A DNA stretch of 19,130 nucleotides from CAZHTS01 sp964535315 (GTDB lineage Bacteria; Chloroflexota; Anaerolineae; Anaerolineales; Anaerolineaceae). Positions 7,329 through 17,960 of the stretch are shown here, piece by piece; the first letter of the stretch is position 1; every line of letters begins with the position of its first letter. The stretch covers positions 1-19,130 of the forward strand of contig CAZHTS010000085.1 in NCBI GenBank assembly GCA_964535315.1. Reading direction: 5' to 3'. Position numbers and translations under genes: made by a program. The notes below the pieces were generated by a model. That model saw only the letters and a list, made by a program, of their open reading frames with translations. It was not told the origin of the DNA and made no database searches.

Positions 7329-8317
7329 GCTGATTCACCTTGCATACCGGCGCGGGTTCGGGGGTCTACCAGCACATAAACGATATCGATGGCAAAGTTG
7401 GCAAGCAGTACCCCGATAATGATGAAGAGAAAACAGCCCTGGAGCAGGAAATAATCCTGATTCTGGATGGCTTGCAGAATCAGATAACCAATGCCCGGAT
7501 AAGAGAAAACGACCTCGGTGGCCAGGGCGCCGGAGACGATGACGCCCAACTGCAACGCCAGCCCGGTGAGCTGTGGCAAAACGGCGTTGCGGAAAGCATA
7601 GCGCCGCACCAGCCTGCGCGGCGCACCGAGCGCCTCGAGATAGTGCGAATAATCGGCTTCGAGTTCGTAAATAATCATATTGCGCATACCGATTGCCCAG
7701 CCGCCAAACATGACCATGAACAACGAGGCAAACGGCAGGAACCAGTGCTGTAAAAAGCTCCAGATGAAGGCCCAGGAAAAATTGGGCGTCATGGCGTAAC
7801 TATACGCCCCAGAAATGGGGAAGATGCGCAGAATGATACCAAACGCCCAGGCGAGCAAAATGCCCAGCCACATATAAGGGGTGGCGGTGAGGATGTAACC
7901 AAGCGGCAGGAGGGTGTTGTCCAATCGCTTGGAACGCGCCGCAAATGCGCCAAAATTATTGCCGGCAAACCAGCTCAACAAAATGGCCGGCAGCAGCAGC
8001 AACACATCGTAGGGGACGGCTTCAGCAATAACCTTGCTGACCGGTTTGGGGAAAAGGAACACGCTCGTACCCAGGTCGCCGTGGAACAGCGCGTTCCAGA
8101 AATTCAAATACTGCTGCCAGATGGGCAAATCCAGACCGAAGGCCTGCGTGTAGTATGAATACATCGTCTGGGCCGCTTCGGCGCGCAGCCCGGCGCGCGC
8201 CAGCATGATCTGCACCGGATTGCCGGGCATGAAGCGCGGGATCAACCAGTCGATGGTGACCGCCAGAAAAAAGGTGAGCAGGTAAATGAATAACTTCCTG
8301 CCAAAATAGCGTCTCAC
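7325..8317 (-). CDS. ABC transporter permease, OppB/DppB type
   Basis: A 330-residue permease with an N-terminal helix, a FMPGNPVQ motif after it (typical of DppB-type proteins) and a binding-protein-dependent transport domain over the C-terminal two thirds. The EAA-like loop reads EADYSHYLEALGAPRRLVRR. I choose GTG 8317: AGGAGG at 8322-8327 lies 4 bases upstream and the protein then begins MRRYFGRKLFIYLL. An upstream ATG at 8353 would add 12 residues, run through the RBS and start within the terminator hairpin. It is the first gene after the intra-operon terminator. Confidence 0.91.
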   Translation of the reverse strand: MRRYFGRKLFIYLLTFFLAVTIDWLIPRFMPGNPVQIMLARAGLRAEAAQTMYSYYTQAFGLDLPIWQQYLNFWNALFHGDLGTSVFLFPKPVSKVIAEAVPYDVLLLLPAILLSWFAGNNFGAFAARSKRLDNTLLPLGYILTATPYMWLGILLAWAFGIILRIFPISGAYSYAMTPNFSWAFIWSFLQHWFLPFASLFMVMFGGWAIGMRNMIIYELEADYSHYLEALGAPRRLVRRYAFRNAVLPQLTGLALQLGVIVSGALATEVVFSYPGIGYLILQAIQNQDYFLLQGCFLFIIIGVLLANFAIDIVYVLVDPRTRAGMQGESA

Positions 8318-8345
8318 GATGCCTCCTGCTGAAAAGAAGAGATAG

Positions 8346-8394
8346 AAAAACACCGCCCCTCCTTCAGGTCAACGTGCACGAGAGGGAGGGGCGG
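8346..8394 (-). terminator. Partial terminator between binding-protein and permease genes
   Basis: A 10-bp GC-rich stem (ccgcccctcc, 8353-8362, with 8385-8394) lies 16 bases past the binding-protein stop. On the minus strand it is followed by tgtttttc. This is the usual arrangement that lets most transcripts stop after the abundant binding protein while some read through into permease and ATPase genes. The permease RBS lies directly downstream. Confidence 0.75.
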
Positions 8395-8409
8395 CCAGCC
8401 GGAATACGA

Positions 8410-10218
8410 CTACTTCTTCTCCGCTGGTTTAATCTCGGTGAGCATGAGGATAGACGTCATGTTCCAATACCCACGCCAGGTGGTGGGCAGATAGTGGTTC
8501 GAACCATCCGCCGAGGACGGCCAGTTGGTCCAGACCGCATTGCTGACCTGCGACCACATACCGTTGTACCACAGCGGGATGATCGGCATTTCAGTCAACT
8601 GGATCTTCTGCAGTTTGGAGGTGATGGCCTTCATGGCCTCCACGTCCTCAACCGGGGTCTTGTCGAGCTGGGTAACCAGATCGAAGGCTTCGGGGTTGTC
8701 ATAGCGGCCGTAGTTGCCGTTCTGCATCGTTTGAATGTCCTTGATCGGGTTCTGGAACATCCAGTCGTAGTAAGTCCAGACGGTATTGCTCATCTGCGGC
8801 TGGTTGTCGATCGCCAGGTCGAAGGTGCCGGCCAGGCGGGCATCCAGGTAACCACCGTAATCGGGGTACTGCGGTTCGACGTTGATCCCCGCCGCCTGGC
8901 AGCCCTTGGAAATGACCTTGATCGATTCCATCCAGTCGGTCCAGCCGTTCGGGACGATGATGGACAGTTTGATCTTGGAACCATCCGGGGCCTCGACGAA
9001 CGAGTCGTTGTCGACATCCTTGTAACCGGCGTCGGCCAGCATCTTCTTGGCCTTCTCGGTATCGTAGCTGAAGCCCAATTCCTTGACCGCGTCCTTATCG
9101 ATGTACTGATCCCAGATGGGCAGCAGACCGGTGGGATCGGCGGCCTTGACGATGTTGCCGTAGACCACGGTCACGATTTGATTGACATCGATGGCGTAGG
9201 CGATGGCCTTGCGGAACTTGGGATCATCCAGCGGTTTCTTGGTGCTGTTCAGCGTCAACCAGGCGGTGTTGGCCGAAAGCATGTAAGGAGGTTCGGGGTA
9301 GTAAGTCTGAACGCCGTAGCCGCCGTTGACCAGCGTGGCGACGCCGGGCAGGAAGTTATTGCTCAGATCGAGGCCACCCTGCAGAACCATACCCAGGGCA
9401 ACGTTGTTGCTGCCGTTGACGATGTCAACGATGCGCTTGGGGGCGGTGTCGAGCTTGAGTTGTTCTTTGGCCCACCACTTGTCGTTCTTCAGCCAGACCA
9501 TGCGGCTCTGGTCGTGGGTCTCGTACATGTAAGGCCCGGTGCCGAGCGGCTTCTCATTGGCGCCGGAGGCAACTTCTTCGGCCGTCTTGCTTTCCCACAC
9601 GTGCTGAGGCACCATGGCGATGGTGTACAGGTAGTTGGCCCATTCCTGGTAGAGCGATTCCTTGAAGACGAACTTCAGGGTGTTATCGTCGACCTTCTCG
9701 ATTTTATCGAGCCAGTCCCACAAGGGGCTGAAGGACAGGGCGGCCTTCTTGCCGAGTTCAAAGGTAAATTTGACATCCTCGGCGGTGAAGGGCTTGCCGT
9801 CGGACCAGGTGGCGCCCTTGCGAACCTTGAGTTCGTAGGTCTTGGGATCGGCCCATTTGCCTTCTTCGGCCAACCAGGGCTTGTACTCGTTGGTCAACGG
9901 GTCGTAGATGAAGAGGGTCTCATAGCACAGGCCGATGGTGCCCATGGCGTAATTGCCGAGCATGAAGGGGTTCCAGTTCGAGGGCGGGCCCCACTGGGTG
10001 CCGCTGGTATAGAGGGTTTCTTCGCGTTTGTAGGCTTCTTCAGATGGGGCGGGAGCGGCCTGGGTGGCAACGACTTCGACGATCTGGGTCTGGACGACCG
10101 GTTTTTCGACCTCGACGGTCTGGATAACCGGGGCAGGGGCGGGAGCAGGAGAGCAGCCTGCCAGAATCAGGCTGGTCAGAATCATGAGCGTCAGGGCGGT
10201 AGTGACTAATTTACGCAT
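8410..10218 (-). CDS. Solute-binding lipoprotein of an ABC importer, family 5 (SBP_bac_5); probably sugar-specific
   Basis: A 602-residue extracytoplasmic binding protein. The N-terminus is a lipoprotein signal (MRKLVTTALTLMILTSL, LAGC lipobox, Cys22), then a Pro/Ala linker (SPAPAPAP) and the family-5 domain, which begins near the 'TLYTSGTQWGPPSNWNP' segment. The start is ATG 10218, because GGAGG at 10225-10229 is 6 bases away; the ATG at 10224 abuts it. Databases would call this a peptide-binding protein. But the segments NGWTDWMESIKVI, DYGGYLDARLAGTFD and PIIPLWYNGMWSQ recall the cellobiose/mannobiose-binding family-5 proteins of Thermotoga (CelE/ManE). That is recalled similarity, not an alignment. 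The divergent LacI regulator and the GH130 enzyme support a sugar ligand. First gene of the importer operon. Confidence 0.93.
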   Translation of the reverse strand: MRKLVTTALTLMILTSLILAGCSPAPAPAPVIQTVEVEKPVVQTQIVEVVATQAAPAPSEEAYKREETLYTSGTQWGPPSNWNPFMLGNYAMGTIGLCYETLFIYDPLTNEYKPWLAEEGKWADPKTYELKVRKGATWSDGKPFTAEDVKFTFELGKKAALSFSPLWDWLDKIEKVDDNTLKFVFKESLYQEWANYLYTIAMVPQHVWESKTAEEVASGANEKPLGTGPYMYETHDQSRMVWLKNDKWWAKEQLKLDTAPKRIVDIVNGSNNVALGMVLQGGLDLSNNFLPGVATLVNGGYGVQTYYPEPPYMLSANTAWLTLNSTKKPLDDPKFRKAIAYAIDVNQIVTVVYGNIVKAADPTGLLPIWDQYIDKDAVKELGFSYDTEKAKKMLADAGYKDVDNDSFVEAPDGSKIKLSIIVPNGWTDWMESIKVISKGCQAAGINVEPQYPDYGGYLDARLAGTFDLAIDNQPQMSNTVWTYYDWMFQNPIKDIQTMQNGNYGRYDNPEAFDLVTQLDKTPVEDVEAMKAITSKLQKIQLTEMPIIPLWYNGMWSQVSNAVWTNWPSSADGSNHYLPTTWRGYWNMTSILMLTEIKPAEKK

Positions 10219-10295
10219 TTTCATCCTCCGGTGAAAGGGTTAGGTTGAAGAAAAGAGAATGAGCGGCACGAACGATTTACTTTTGTATGGAATTT

Positions 10296-10303
10296 CACCT
10301 CCT
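10296..10303 (-). promoter_or_regulatory. Orphan Shine-Dalgarno-like sequence in the importer leader
   Basis: The minus strand reads AGGAGGTG, a full match to the anti-SD, but no ATG, GTG or TTG start lies at normal spacing downstream. It sits about 80 bases before the true start at 10218. It may be a relic, a ribosome standby site or chance. Confidence 0.35.
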
Positions 10304-10331
10304 GTGAATGCGAGCGGCAGGCGAAGCCGCA

Positions 10332-10349
10332 ATTGGGAGCGCTTCCAAT
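10332..10349. promoter_or_regulatory. LacI-family operator, site 1 (leader-proximal)
   Basis: An 18-base near-perfect palindrome, attgggagc-gcttccaat, with a single mismatched position and the central CG pair expected for LacI-family sites. Its core (10334-10347) differs at one position from the 14-bp site TGGGAGCGCTCCCA reported for CelR of Thermobifida fusca. It lies about 115-130 bases upstream of the binding-protein start, within the predicted transcript. Confidence 0.8.
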
Positions 10350-10665
10350 GTGTGACCAAAGAAAAAGCCGGTCCTTGCTTGCATGGGTAGGGGCGGCGTC
10401 AGGGTTGAGAGAGGGCTGTTTTGTGGCGGCAATGTATGAAAGGCAGCGATTTGGCGGGCTCTCGATCGGCGTACCCATTTTGGGGCCAACCGAAATCCTC
10501 AAAGACGGACGCTCCGGCGGGCTGGAATGGCGTTGAAGCAGCAGTGGGGGTGGCGATCATGGTACCCTACAAGTGCGATGCAATCGATAACGTGGCACCG
10601 GCTCCCTGAACGGCGACAGGCGCCGCCATTGGGATACAAATTCTGTCTTTTTTGGCCGTTACACA

Positions 10666-10683
10666 ATTGGAAGCGCTCTCAGC
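10666..10683. promoter_or_regulatory. LacI-family operator, site 2 (promoter-overlapping)
   Basis: The core TGGAAGCGCTCTCA (10668-10681) has two differences from the CelR-type site TGGGAGCGCTCCCA and shares AGCGCT with site 1. One half (attggaagc) is a strong half-site; the other is weaker. It lies directly downstream of the minus-strand -10 box, around +5 to +22, where a bound repressor would block transcription of the importer operon. It is 334 bases centre to centre from site 1, which would allow looping. Confidence 0.75.
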
Positions 10684-10693
10684 AATTAAAATG

Positions 10694-10722
10694 ATTATAT
10701 AAAATTTAAACGCAAGAGTCAA
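10694..10722 (-). promoter_or_regulatory. Sigma-70 promoter of the ABC importer operon
   Basis: On the minus strand: -35 TTGACT (10722-10717), a 17-base AT-rich spacer, and -10 TATAAT (10699-10694). This is nearly consensus. The predicted start near 10687 places operator site 2 immediately downstream and gives a leader of about 470 bases to the binding-protein start at 10218. Confidence 0.8.
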
Positions 10723-10845
10723 CTGTTTTAAAAATTTTTGCCCGAATCTGTTACAAATTACACCCCGCGCACCTGTCAATAGACCCATTTCTGCCCCAAA
10801 AGCCCCGTTTGTCCCCACATATCCCCTCCTTTTCAACCATCACGC

Positions 10846-10873
10846 TTGACAAGCGCCAGCAGAATGCTAAAAT
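10846..10873 (+). promoter_or_regulatory. Sigma-70 promoter of the lacI-type/GH130 unit
   Basis: -35 TTGACA (10846-10851), a 16-base spacer, and -10 TAAAAT (10868-10873). Transcription would start near 10880, about 45 bases before the regulator's ATG. I see no LacI-type operator overlapping this promoter, so autoregulation, if any, would act through the distant sites. Confidence 0.7.
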
Positions 10874-10925
10874 ATCCAGTAAAATCATTTAAATTTTTTT
10901 ATAAAAAAATCGATCCGAGGCGCAC

Positions 10926-11954
10926 ATGAAAGAAAAGGTCAAAATCAGCGACATCGCCCGCAAAGGCGGCGTCTCGGTCTCCACCGTCTCGCTCGTCCTG
11001 AACAACAAACCCGGCGTTTCGCAGGAGACCCGCCAGCGTGTCCTCGAAATCGCCCAGCAATACGAGTATCCCGTCCGCACCCCGCTGTCCGGCAGCCAGG
11101 CCAACCGCCTGAGCACCATCGCCATGCTGGTCAAGACCGATCCTGACAGCACGCCCATCGCCAATCCCTTCTACTCCAAGGTCATGCTGGGCATCGAGGA
11201 AAGCTGCCGGCGCAACGGCATCAACCTGCTCTTCGCCACCTTGCCGGTGGACGAGGATAACCACCCGCTCGAGGTGCCGCAGCTGCTTTACAACGAAAGC
11301 GTCGACGGGCTGCTGCTGGTCGGCGTGTGCCTGGAGGAGAACAGCCTGCCCAACACCCGGCACAACCTGCCCATCGTTCTGGTGGACGGTTACGCCACCC
11401 CCGAAAGCTACGACACCGTGGTCTCGGACAACTTCCGCGCCGCCTACCAGGCGGTCGAATACCTGATCGCCAGAGGCCACCGCCACATCGGCCTGGCAGG
11501 CAGCAGCACCTGCTGTTATCCGAGCCTCAAGGAACGCCGCAACGGCTACCTGCGCGCCCTCAAAGAACACGACATCAGCGCCACCTACATCGCCGATTTC
11601 AACATCACTCGCTCCAAGGGCCAGCAAGAAATCCTCGACCTGCTCACCGCCCAGCCCCAACTGACCGCCCTGTTTTGCGTCAACGATGACGTGGCCAGCG
11701 TGGCAAACCGCGCCGTGCAAAGCCTCGGAAAGCGCGTCCCCGAAGACGTCTCCGTCATCGGCTACGACGACACCTACCTGGCCGAGCACGCCCACCCCCA
11801 GCTGACGGTCATGCACGTCGATACCCTGGCGATGGGGCGGGCGGCGGTCAACCTGCTGGCGCTGCGCCTCGCCAACCCCGAGGCGGCGCGCATGACGCTG
11901 GTCATTCATCCCCAACTGGTCGAGCGCGAATCCGTCGCCGCGCCCCCCGCTTAA
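10926..11954 (+). CDS. LacI-family transcriptional regulator
   Basis: A 342-residue regulator. The N-terminal helix-turn-helix is at 7-28 (ISDIARKGGVSVSTVSLVLN), followed by the hinge helix region (about 47-60) and a periplasmic-binding-protein-like effector domain (about 62-335). The latter has the typical EYLIARGHRHIGLAG and VSVIGYDDTYLAEHAHPQLT segments. GAGG at 10917-10920 is 5 bases upstream of the ATG. The gene is divergent from the sugar-type ABC importer and 27 bases upstream of a GH130 gene. Two LacI-type operators lie in the shared region, so it is the obvious local repressor. The operator resembles that of CelR, whose effector is cellobiose. By context a beta-mannoside or similar beta-linked disaccharide is a reasonable inducer here, but this is inference. 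Confidence 0.93.
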   Translation: MKEKVKISDIARKGGVSVSTVSLVLNNKPGVSQETRQRVLEIAQQYEYPVRTPLSGSQANRLSTIAMLVKTDPDSTPIANPFYSKVMLGIEESCRRNGINLLFATLPVDEDNHPLEVPQLLYNESVDGLLLVGVCLEENSLPNTRHNLPIVLVDGYATPESYDTVVSDNFRAAYQAVEYLIARGHRHIGLAGSSTCCYPSLKERRNGYLRALKEHDISATYIADFNITRSKGQQEILDLLTAQPQLTALFCVNDDVASVANRAVQSLGKRVPEDVSVIGYDDTYLAEHAHPQLTVMHVDTLAMGRAAVNLLALRLANPEAARMTLVIHPQLVERESVAAPPA

Positions 11955-11981
11955 CCCACTTATTATGGAAGGAACGCATTC

Positions 11982-12953
11982 ATGATTCATCCCGCACTAC
12001 CCAACATCCCCTGGCAAGAGCGCCCCACCGGCTGCAACGACGTCATCTGGCGTTACGACGCCAACCCAATCATCCCGCGCAACCTGATTCCTTCTGCCAA
12101 CAGCATCTTCAACAGCGCCGTAGTGCCGCACGCCGGCGCCTTTGCCGGCGTCTTCCGCTGCGACAACAAGAAGCGCGAGATGAACCTGCACCGCGGCTTC
12201 AGCGCCAACGGTATCGACTGGCAGTTGGACGACACGCCCATCCACTGGCAGTGCGCCGACGAGGAAATCGGCCGCTTTCAATACCGCTACGACCCGCGCG
12301 TGGTCTGGCTGGAAGACCGCTACTACGTCACCTGGTGCAACGGCTATTATGGCCCAACCATCGGTATCGGTTACACCTACGACTTTAACGAATTCTTCTT
12401 CCTGGAAAACGCCCTGCTGCCGTTCAACCGCAACGGCGTGCTCTTTCCGCGCAAGATCAACGGCAAATACGTGCTGCTCAACCGCCCGAGCGACAACGGC
12501 CACACCCCCTTCGGCGATATCTTCCTCAGCCAGAGCCCGGACATGATCCACTGGGGCGAACACCGCTACGTCATGGGCGTCAAGGGCGGTTGGCAGAGCA
12601 CCAAGATCGGCGCCGGGCCGGTGCCGATCGAGACCCCCGAGGGCTGGCTGCTGTTCTATCACGGCGTGCTGACCTCGTGCAACGGCTTCGTCTACAGCTT
12701 TGGCGCCGCCCTGCTCGACCTGGAACAACCCTGGAAGGTGATCTACCGCGGCGGTCCTTACCTGCTCTCACCGCAGACGTACTATGAATGCGTCGGCGAC
12801 GTGCCCAACGTGGCCTTCCCCTGCGCCACGCTCTACGACCCGCCCAGTGGGCGCATCGCCATCTATTACGGCGGAGCCGACACCGTTACGGCCCTGGCCT
12901 TCACCCACCTGGACGAGGTGCTCGATTTCGTAAAGACGACCTCCGAACGCTGA
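11982..12953 (+). CDS. GH130-family beta-mannoside phosphorylase
   Basis: A 323-residue five-bladed beta-propeller enzyme of family GH130, probably cytosolic (no signal peptide). The family splits beta-mannosides with phosphate, releasing alpha-mannose 1-phosphate. Visible motifs: YDPRVV (103-108, with D104 the likely catalytic acid), NRNGVLFPRKINGKY (149-163), WQSTKIGAGPVPIETPEGWL (204-223), FYHGV (225-229) and GDVPNVAFP (272-280) followed by IYYGGADT. R150, N151, K208 and H227 sit where phosphorylase members have phosphate-binding residues; the hydrolytic beta-1,2-mannosidases of the family lack these. AAGGA lies upstream of ATG 11982. It is cotranscribed with the LacI regulator (27-base gap). 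The exact substrate (mannosyl-glucose, beta-1,4- or beta-1,2-mannooligosaccharide) is not decidable by eye. Confidence 0.9.
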   Translation: MIHPALPNIPWQERPTGCNDVIWRYDANPIIPRNLIPSANSIFNSAVVPHAGAFAGVFRCDNKKREMNLHRGFSANGIDWQLDDTPIHWQCADEEIGRFQYRYDPRVVWLEDRYYVTWCNGYYGPTIGIGYTYDFNEFFFLENALLPFNRNGVLFPRKINGKYVLLNRPSDNGHTPFGDIFLSQSPDMIHWGEHRYVMGVKGGWQSTKIGAGPVPIETPEGWLLFYHGVLTSCNGFVYSFGAALLDLEQPWKVIYRGGPYLLSPQTYYECVGDVPNVAFPCATLYDPPSGRIAIYYGGADTVTALAFTHLDEVLDFVKTTSER

Positions 12954-12982
12954 TTTCTCGCAGAGGACTCCTCTCCTCACCC

Positions 12983-13017
12983 GGTTGGGGCTGCCGGGCA
13001 GCCCCCCAGCCCCAACC
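12983..13017 (+). terminator. GC-rich hairpin after the GH130 gene
   Basis: An 11-bp perfect stem (ggttggggctg / cagccccaacc) with a 13-base loop begins 30 bases after the stop. No U-tract follows (ccattcc), so it is a weak intrinsic terminator at best, or may act with Rho. Confidence 0.45.
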
Positions 13018-13102
13018 CCATTCCAGCCATGCCTTCCGCGCCGCCGCTTTGATGACGCCCGGCGCAGTTTTGCATGAACTCTAGCACTTTTTACCTCACT
13101 TG

Positions 13103-13143
13103 TGATAAGATACACTAACCTAAACTGTTTAGACATGTTGTCT
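13103..13143 (+). promoter_or_regulatory. Candidate promoter and operator upstream of the pyruvate:ferredoxin oxidoreductase gene
   Basis: An extended -10-like TGATAAGAT (13103-13111) is followed by two overlapping dyads: CTAAAC-T-GTTTAG (13120-13132) and AGACA-tgt-TGTCT (13131-13143). They sit where transcription would begin, about 100-125 bases before the gene. The -35 is unclear (TTTACC at 13090-13095 with poor spacing). The regulator is unknown. Confidence 0.4.
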
Positions 13144-13243
13144 TGAAAAAACAACCCTTTCTTTCCCCACGCAACACCCTTACGAATAACTGGCCGGACT
13201 GGCCTTGTTTATTGATCCCTATTCTCATAATGGAGAAACGATT

Positions 13244-16813
<3,570 letters not shown>

Positions 16814-16825
16814 GAACCCTGATTA

Positions 16826-16864
16826 TGCGTCCTGCGCCGGCCCGAGTGGTTGACGCAGGACGCA
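16826..16864 (+). other. Intercistronic 11-bp hairpin between nifJ and the flavoprotein gene
   Basis: A perfect stem (tgcgtcctgcg, 16826-16836, with 16854-16864) and a 17-base loop, with no U-tract afterwards. The next gene's AGAGGAGG lies within 15 bases. It is more likely a processing or stability element than a terminator, and could adjust the expression ratio of the two genes. Confidence 0.5.
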
Positions 16865-16886
16865 GCCCATAGAGGAGGAAAATACC

Positions 16887-17891
16887 ATGGTTGATCTCAG
16901 TACTACCTATCTTGGTCTGCACCTCAAGAACCCGCTGGTAGCAGCCGCCTCGCCGCTTTCCAAGAAAGTGGACACGATGCGCAAGCTGGAAGACGCCGGG
17001 GCCAGCGCGGTGGTCATGTACTCCTTGTTCGAAGAACAAATCGTGCACGAAAGCCGGGCGCTGGATCATTTCCTGACGCACGGCAGCGAATCATTTGCCG
17101 AAGCGCTCAGCTACTTCCCGGACATGGCAACCTACAATATGGGTCCAGAAAAATACCTGGAACACATCCGCAAGGCCAAAGAGGCGGTGAGTATCCCGGT
17201 CATCGGCAGTTTGAACGGCATCTCTAGCGGCGGCTGGGTGGATTACGCCCGCAAGATCGAGCAGGCCGGGGCAGACGCCCTCGAACTGAACGTATACTAC
17301 ATCCCGACCAGTTTCGAACTGAGCGGCGATGAACTGGAAAAAGCGTACGTACAGCTGGTCAAAGACGTGCGTGCCCAGATCAACATCCCGCTGGCGGTCA
17401 AGCTGAGCCCTTATTTCACCGCCCTGCCCAACCTGGGGCGCCGCCTGGTGCAGGCCGGCGCCAACGGCCTGGTGCTGTTCAACCGCTTCTACCAGCCCGA
17501 TCTGGACATCGAAACGCTGGAAGTGACCCCCAACCTGCAACTGAGCACTTCAGAGGAAATCCGCCTGGCGCTGCGTTGGGTGGCCATCCTGCACGGCCAT
17601 ATCCAGGCCGACCTGGCGCTCACCGGCGGCGTGCATACCGCCCAGGACATGATCAAGGCGGTCATGGCCGGCGCCAACGTCACCCTGCTGGCTTCGGCCC
17701 TGCTGGCCCACGGCGTCGAGCACGCCGGCGTCATCCTGGCCGAGACGCAGACCTGGATGGAACAATACGAATACGAGTCGATCGAGAAAATGCGCGGCAG
17801 CATGAGCCAGCGCTCCGTGGCCGAACCGGCGGCTTTCGAACGCGCCAATTATATGAAGGCGCTCAGCAGCTACAGCACCAAACTGCCCTGA
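16887..17891 (+). CDS. Dihydroorotate dehydrogenase-like flavoprotein
   Basis: A 334-residue TIM-barrel protein of the 'dihydroorotate dehydrogenase-like' group often found beside nifJ. FMN-binding features are present: NPLVAAASPL near the N-terminus, K172 in VKLSP, and TGGVHTAQDMIKAVMAGANV (246-265) for the FMN phosphate. True dihydroorotate dehydrogenases carry ELNxS(C/S)PN with the catalytic Cys or Ser; here the same segment reads ELNVYYIPT (133-141), so both the catalytic residue and the substrate Asn are gone. It is therefore unlikely to make pyrimidines and should not be named pyrD. AGAGGAGG lies just upstream of ATG 16887. Context suggests a redox role linked to pyruvate oxidation; the actual reaction is unknown. 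The transcript ends at the strong terminator at 17910-17960. Confidence 0.9.
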   Translation: MVDLSTTYLGLHLKNPLVAAASPLSKKVDTMRKLEDAGASAVVMYSLFEEQIVHESRALDHFLTHGSESFAEALSYFPDMATYNMGPEKYLEHIRKAKEAVSIPVIGSLNGISSGGWVDYARKIEQAGADALELNVYYIPTSFELSGDELEKAYVQLVKDVRAQINIPLAVKLSPYFTALPNLGRRLVQAGANGLVLFNRFYQPDLDIETLEVTPNLQLSTSEEIRLALRWVAILHGHIQADLALTGGVHTAQDMIKAVMAGANVTLLASALLAHGVEHAGVILAETQTWMEQYEYESIEKMRGSMSQRSVAEPAAFERANYMKALSSYSTKLP

Positions 17892-17909
17892 AACCGCTCC
17901 AATACCTGC

Positions 17910-17960
17910 AAACAACAGCGGGGCTGTCCGTCAGTGGACAGCCCCGCTGTTGTTTTTATT
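17910..17960 (+). terminator. Strong intrinsic terminator of the nifJ operon
   Basis: A perfect 20-bp stem (17910-17929 with 17936-17955), a 6-base loop (gtcagt) and a tttttatt tail. It separates convergent genes. Its end touches the stop codon of the minus-strand gene, so it probably also limits transcription from the other side. Confidence 0.93.

Larger units (their letters stand above)
10219..10925. other. 707-base regulatory region between the importer operon and the lacI-type gene
   Basis: I see no gene I would defend. The stretch holds two LacI-type operators, two promoters facing outward and a leader of about 470 bases on the minus strand before the binding-protein gene. The right third (10680-10925) is strongly AT-rich compared with the surrounding genes. 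Several open frames of 50-93 codons cross 10221-10560 on both strands. The least implausible as a leader ORF is a 53-codon minus-strand frame (10560-10399), which has only a weak AGGG upstream. None shows family features. Confidence 0.6.

Noticed and set aside
8374..10209. 611-codon open frame on the plus strand
   Set aside because: It mirrors the binding-protein gene, whose lipobox, RBS and family motifs are clear. The frame is Val/Gly/Asp-rich, with no recognisable domain.
10221..10502. 93-codon minus-strand frame ending just before the binding-protein start
   Set aside because: It has no RBS, overlaps the operator and the orphan SD, and has no recognised motif. It is kept only as part of the leader description.
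10567..10836. 89-codon minus-strand frame
   Set aside because: It runs through the importer promoter and operator and has no RBS or motif support.
10899..11990. 363-codon minus-strand frame over the lacI-type gene
   Set aside because: It is antisense to a clear LacI regulator and lacks protein-like motifs.
16826..16864. Terminator separating nifJ from the flavoprotein gene
   Set aside because: There is no U-tract after the stem and the next RBS follows within 15 bases; treated as an intercistronic structure.
16887..17891. Annotation as pyrD
   Set aside because: The catalytic Cys/Ser and the Asn of the ELNxSxPN motif are missing, and the context is pyruvate oxidation, not pyrimidine synthesis.
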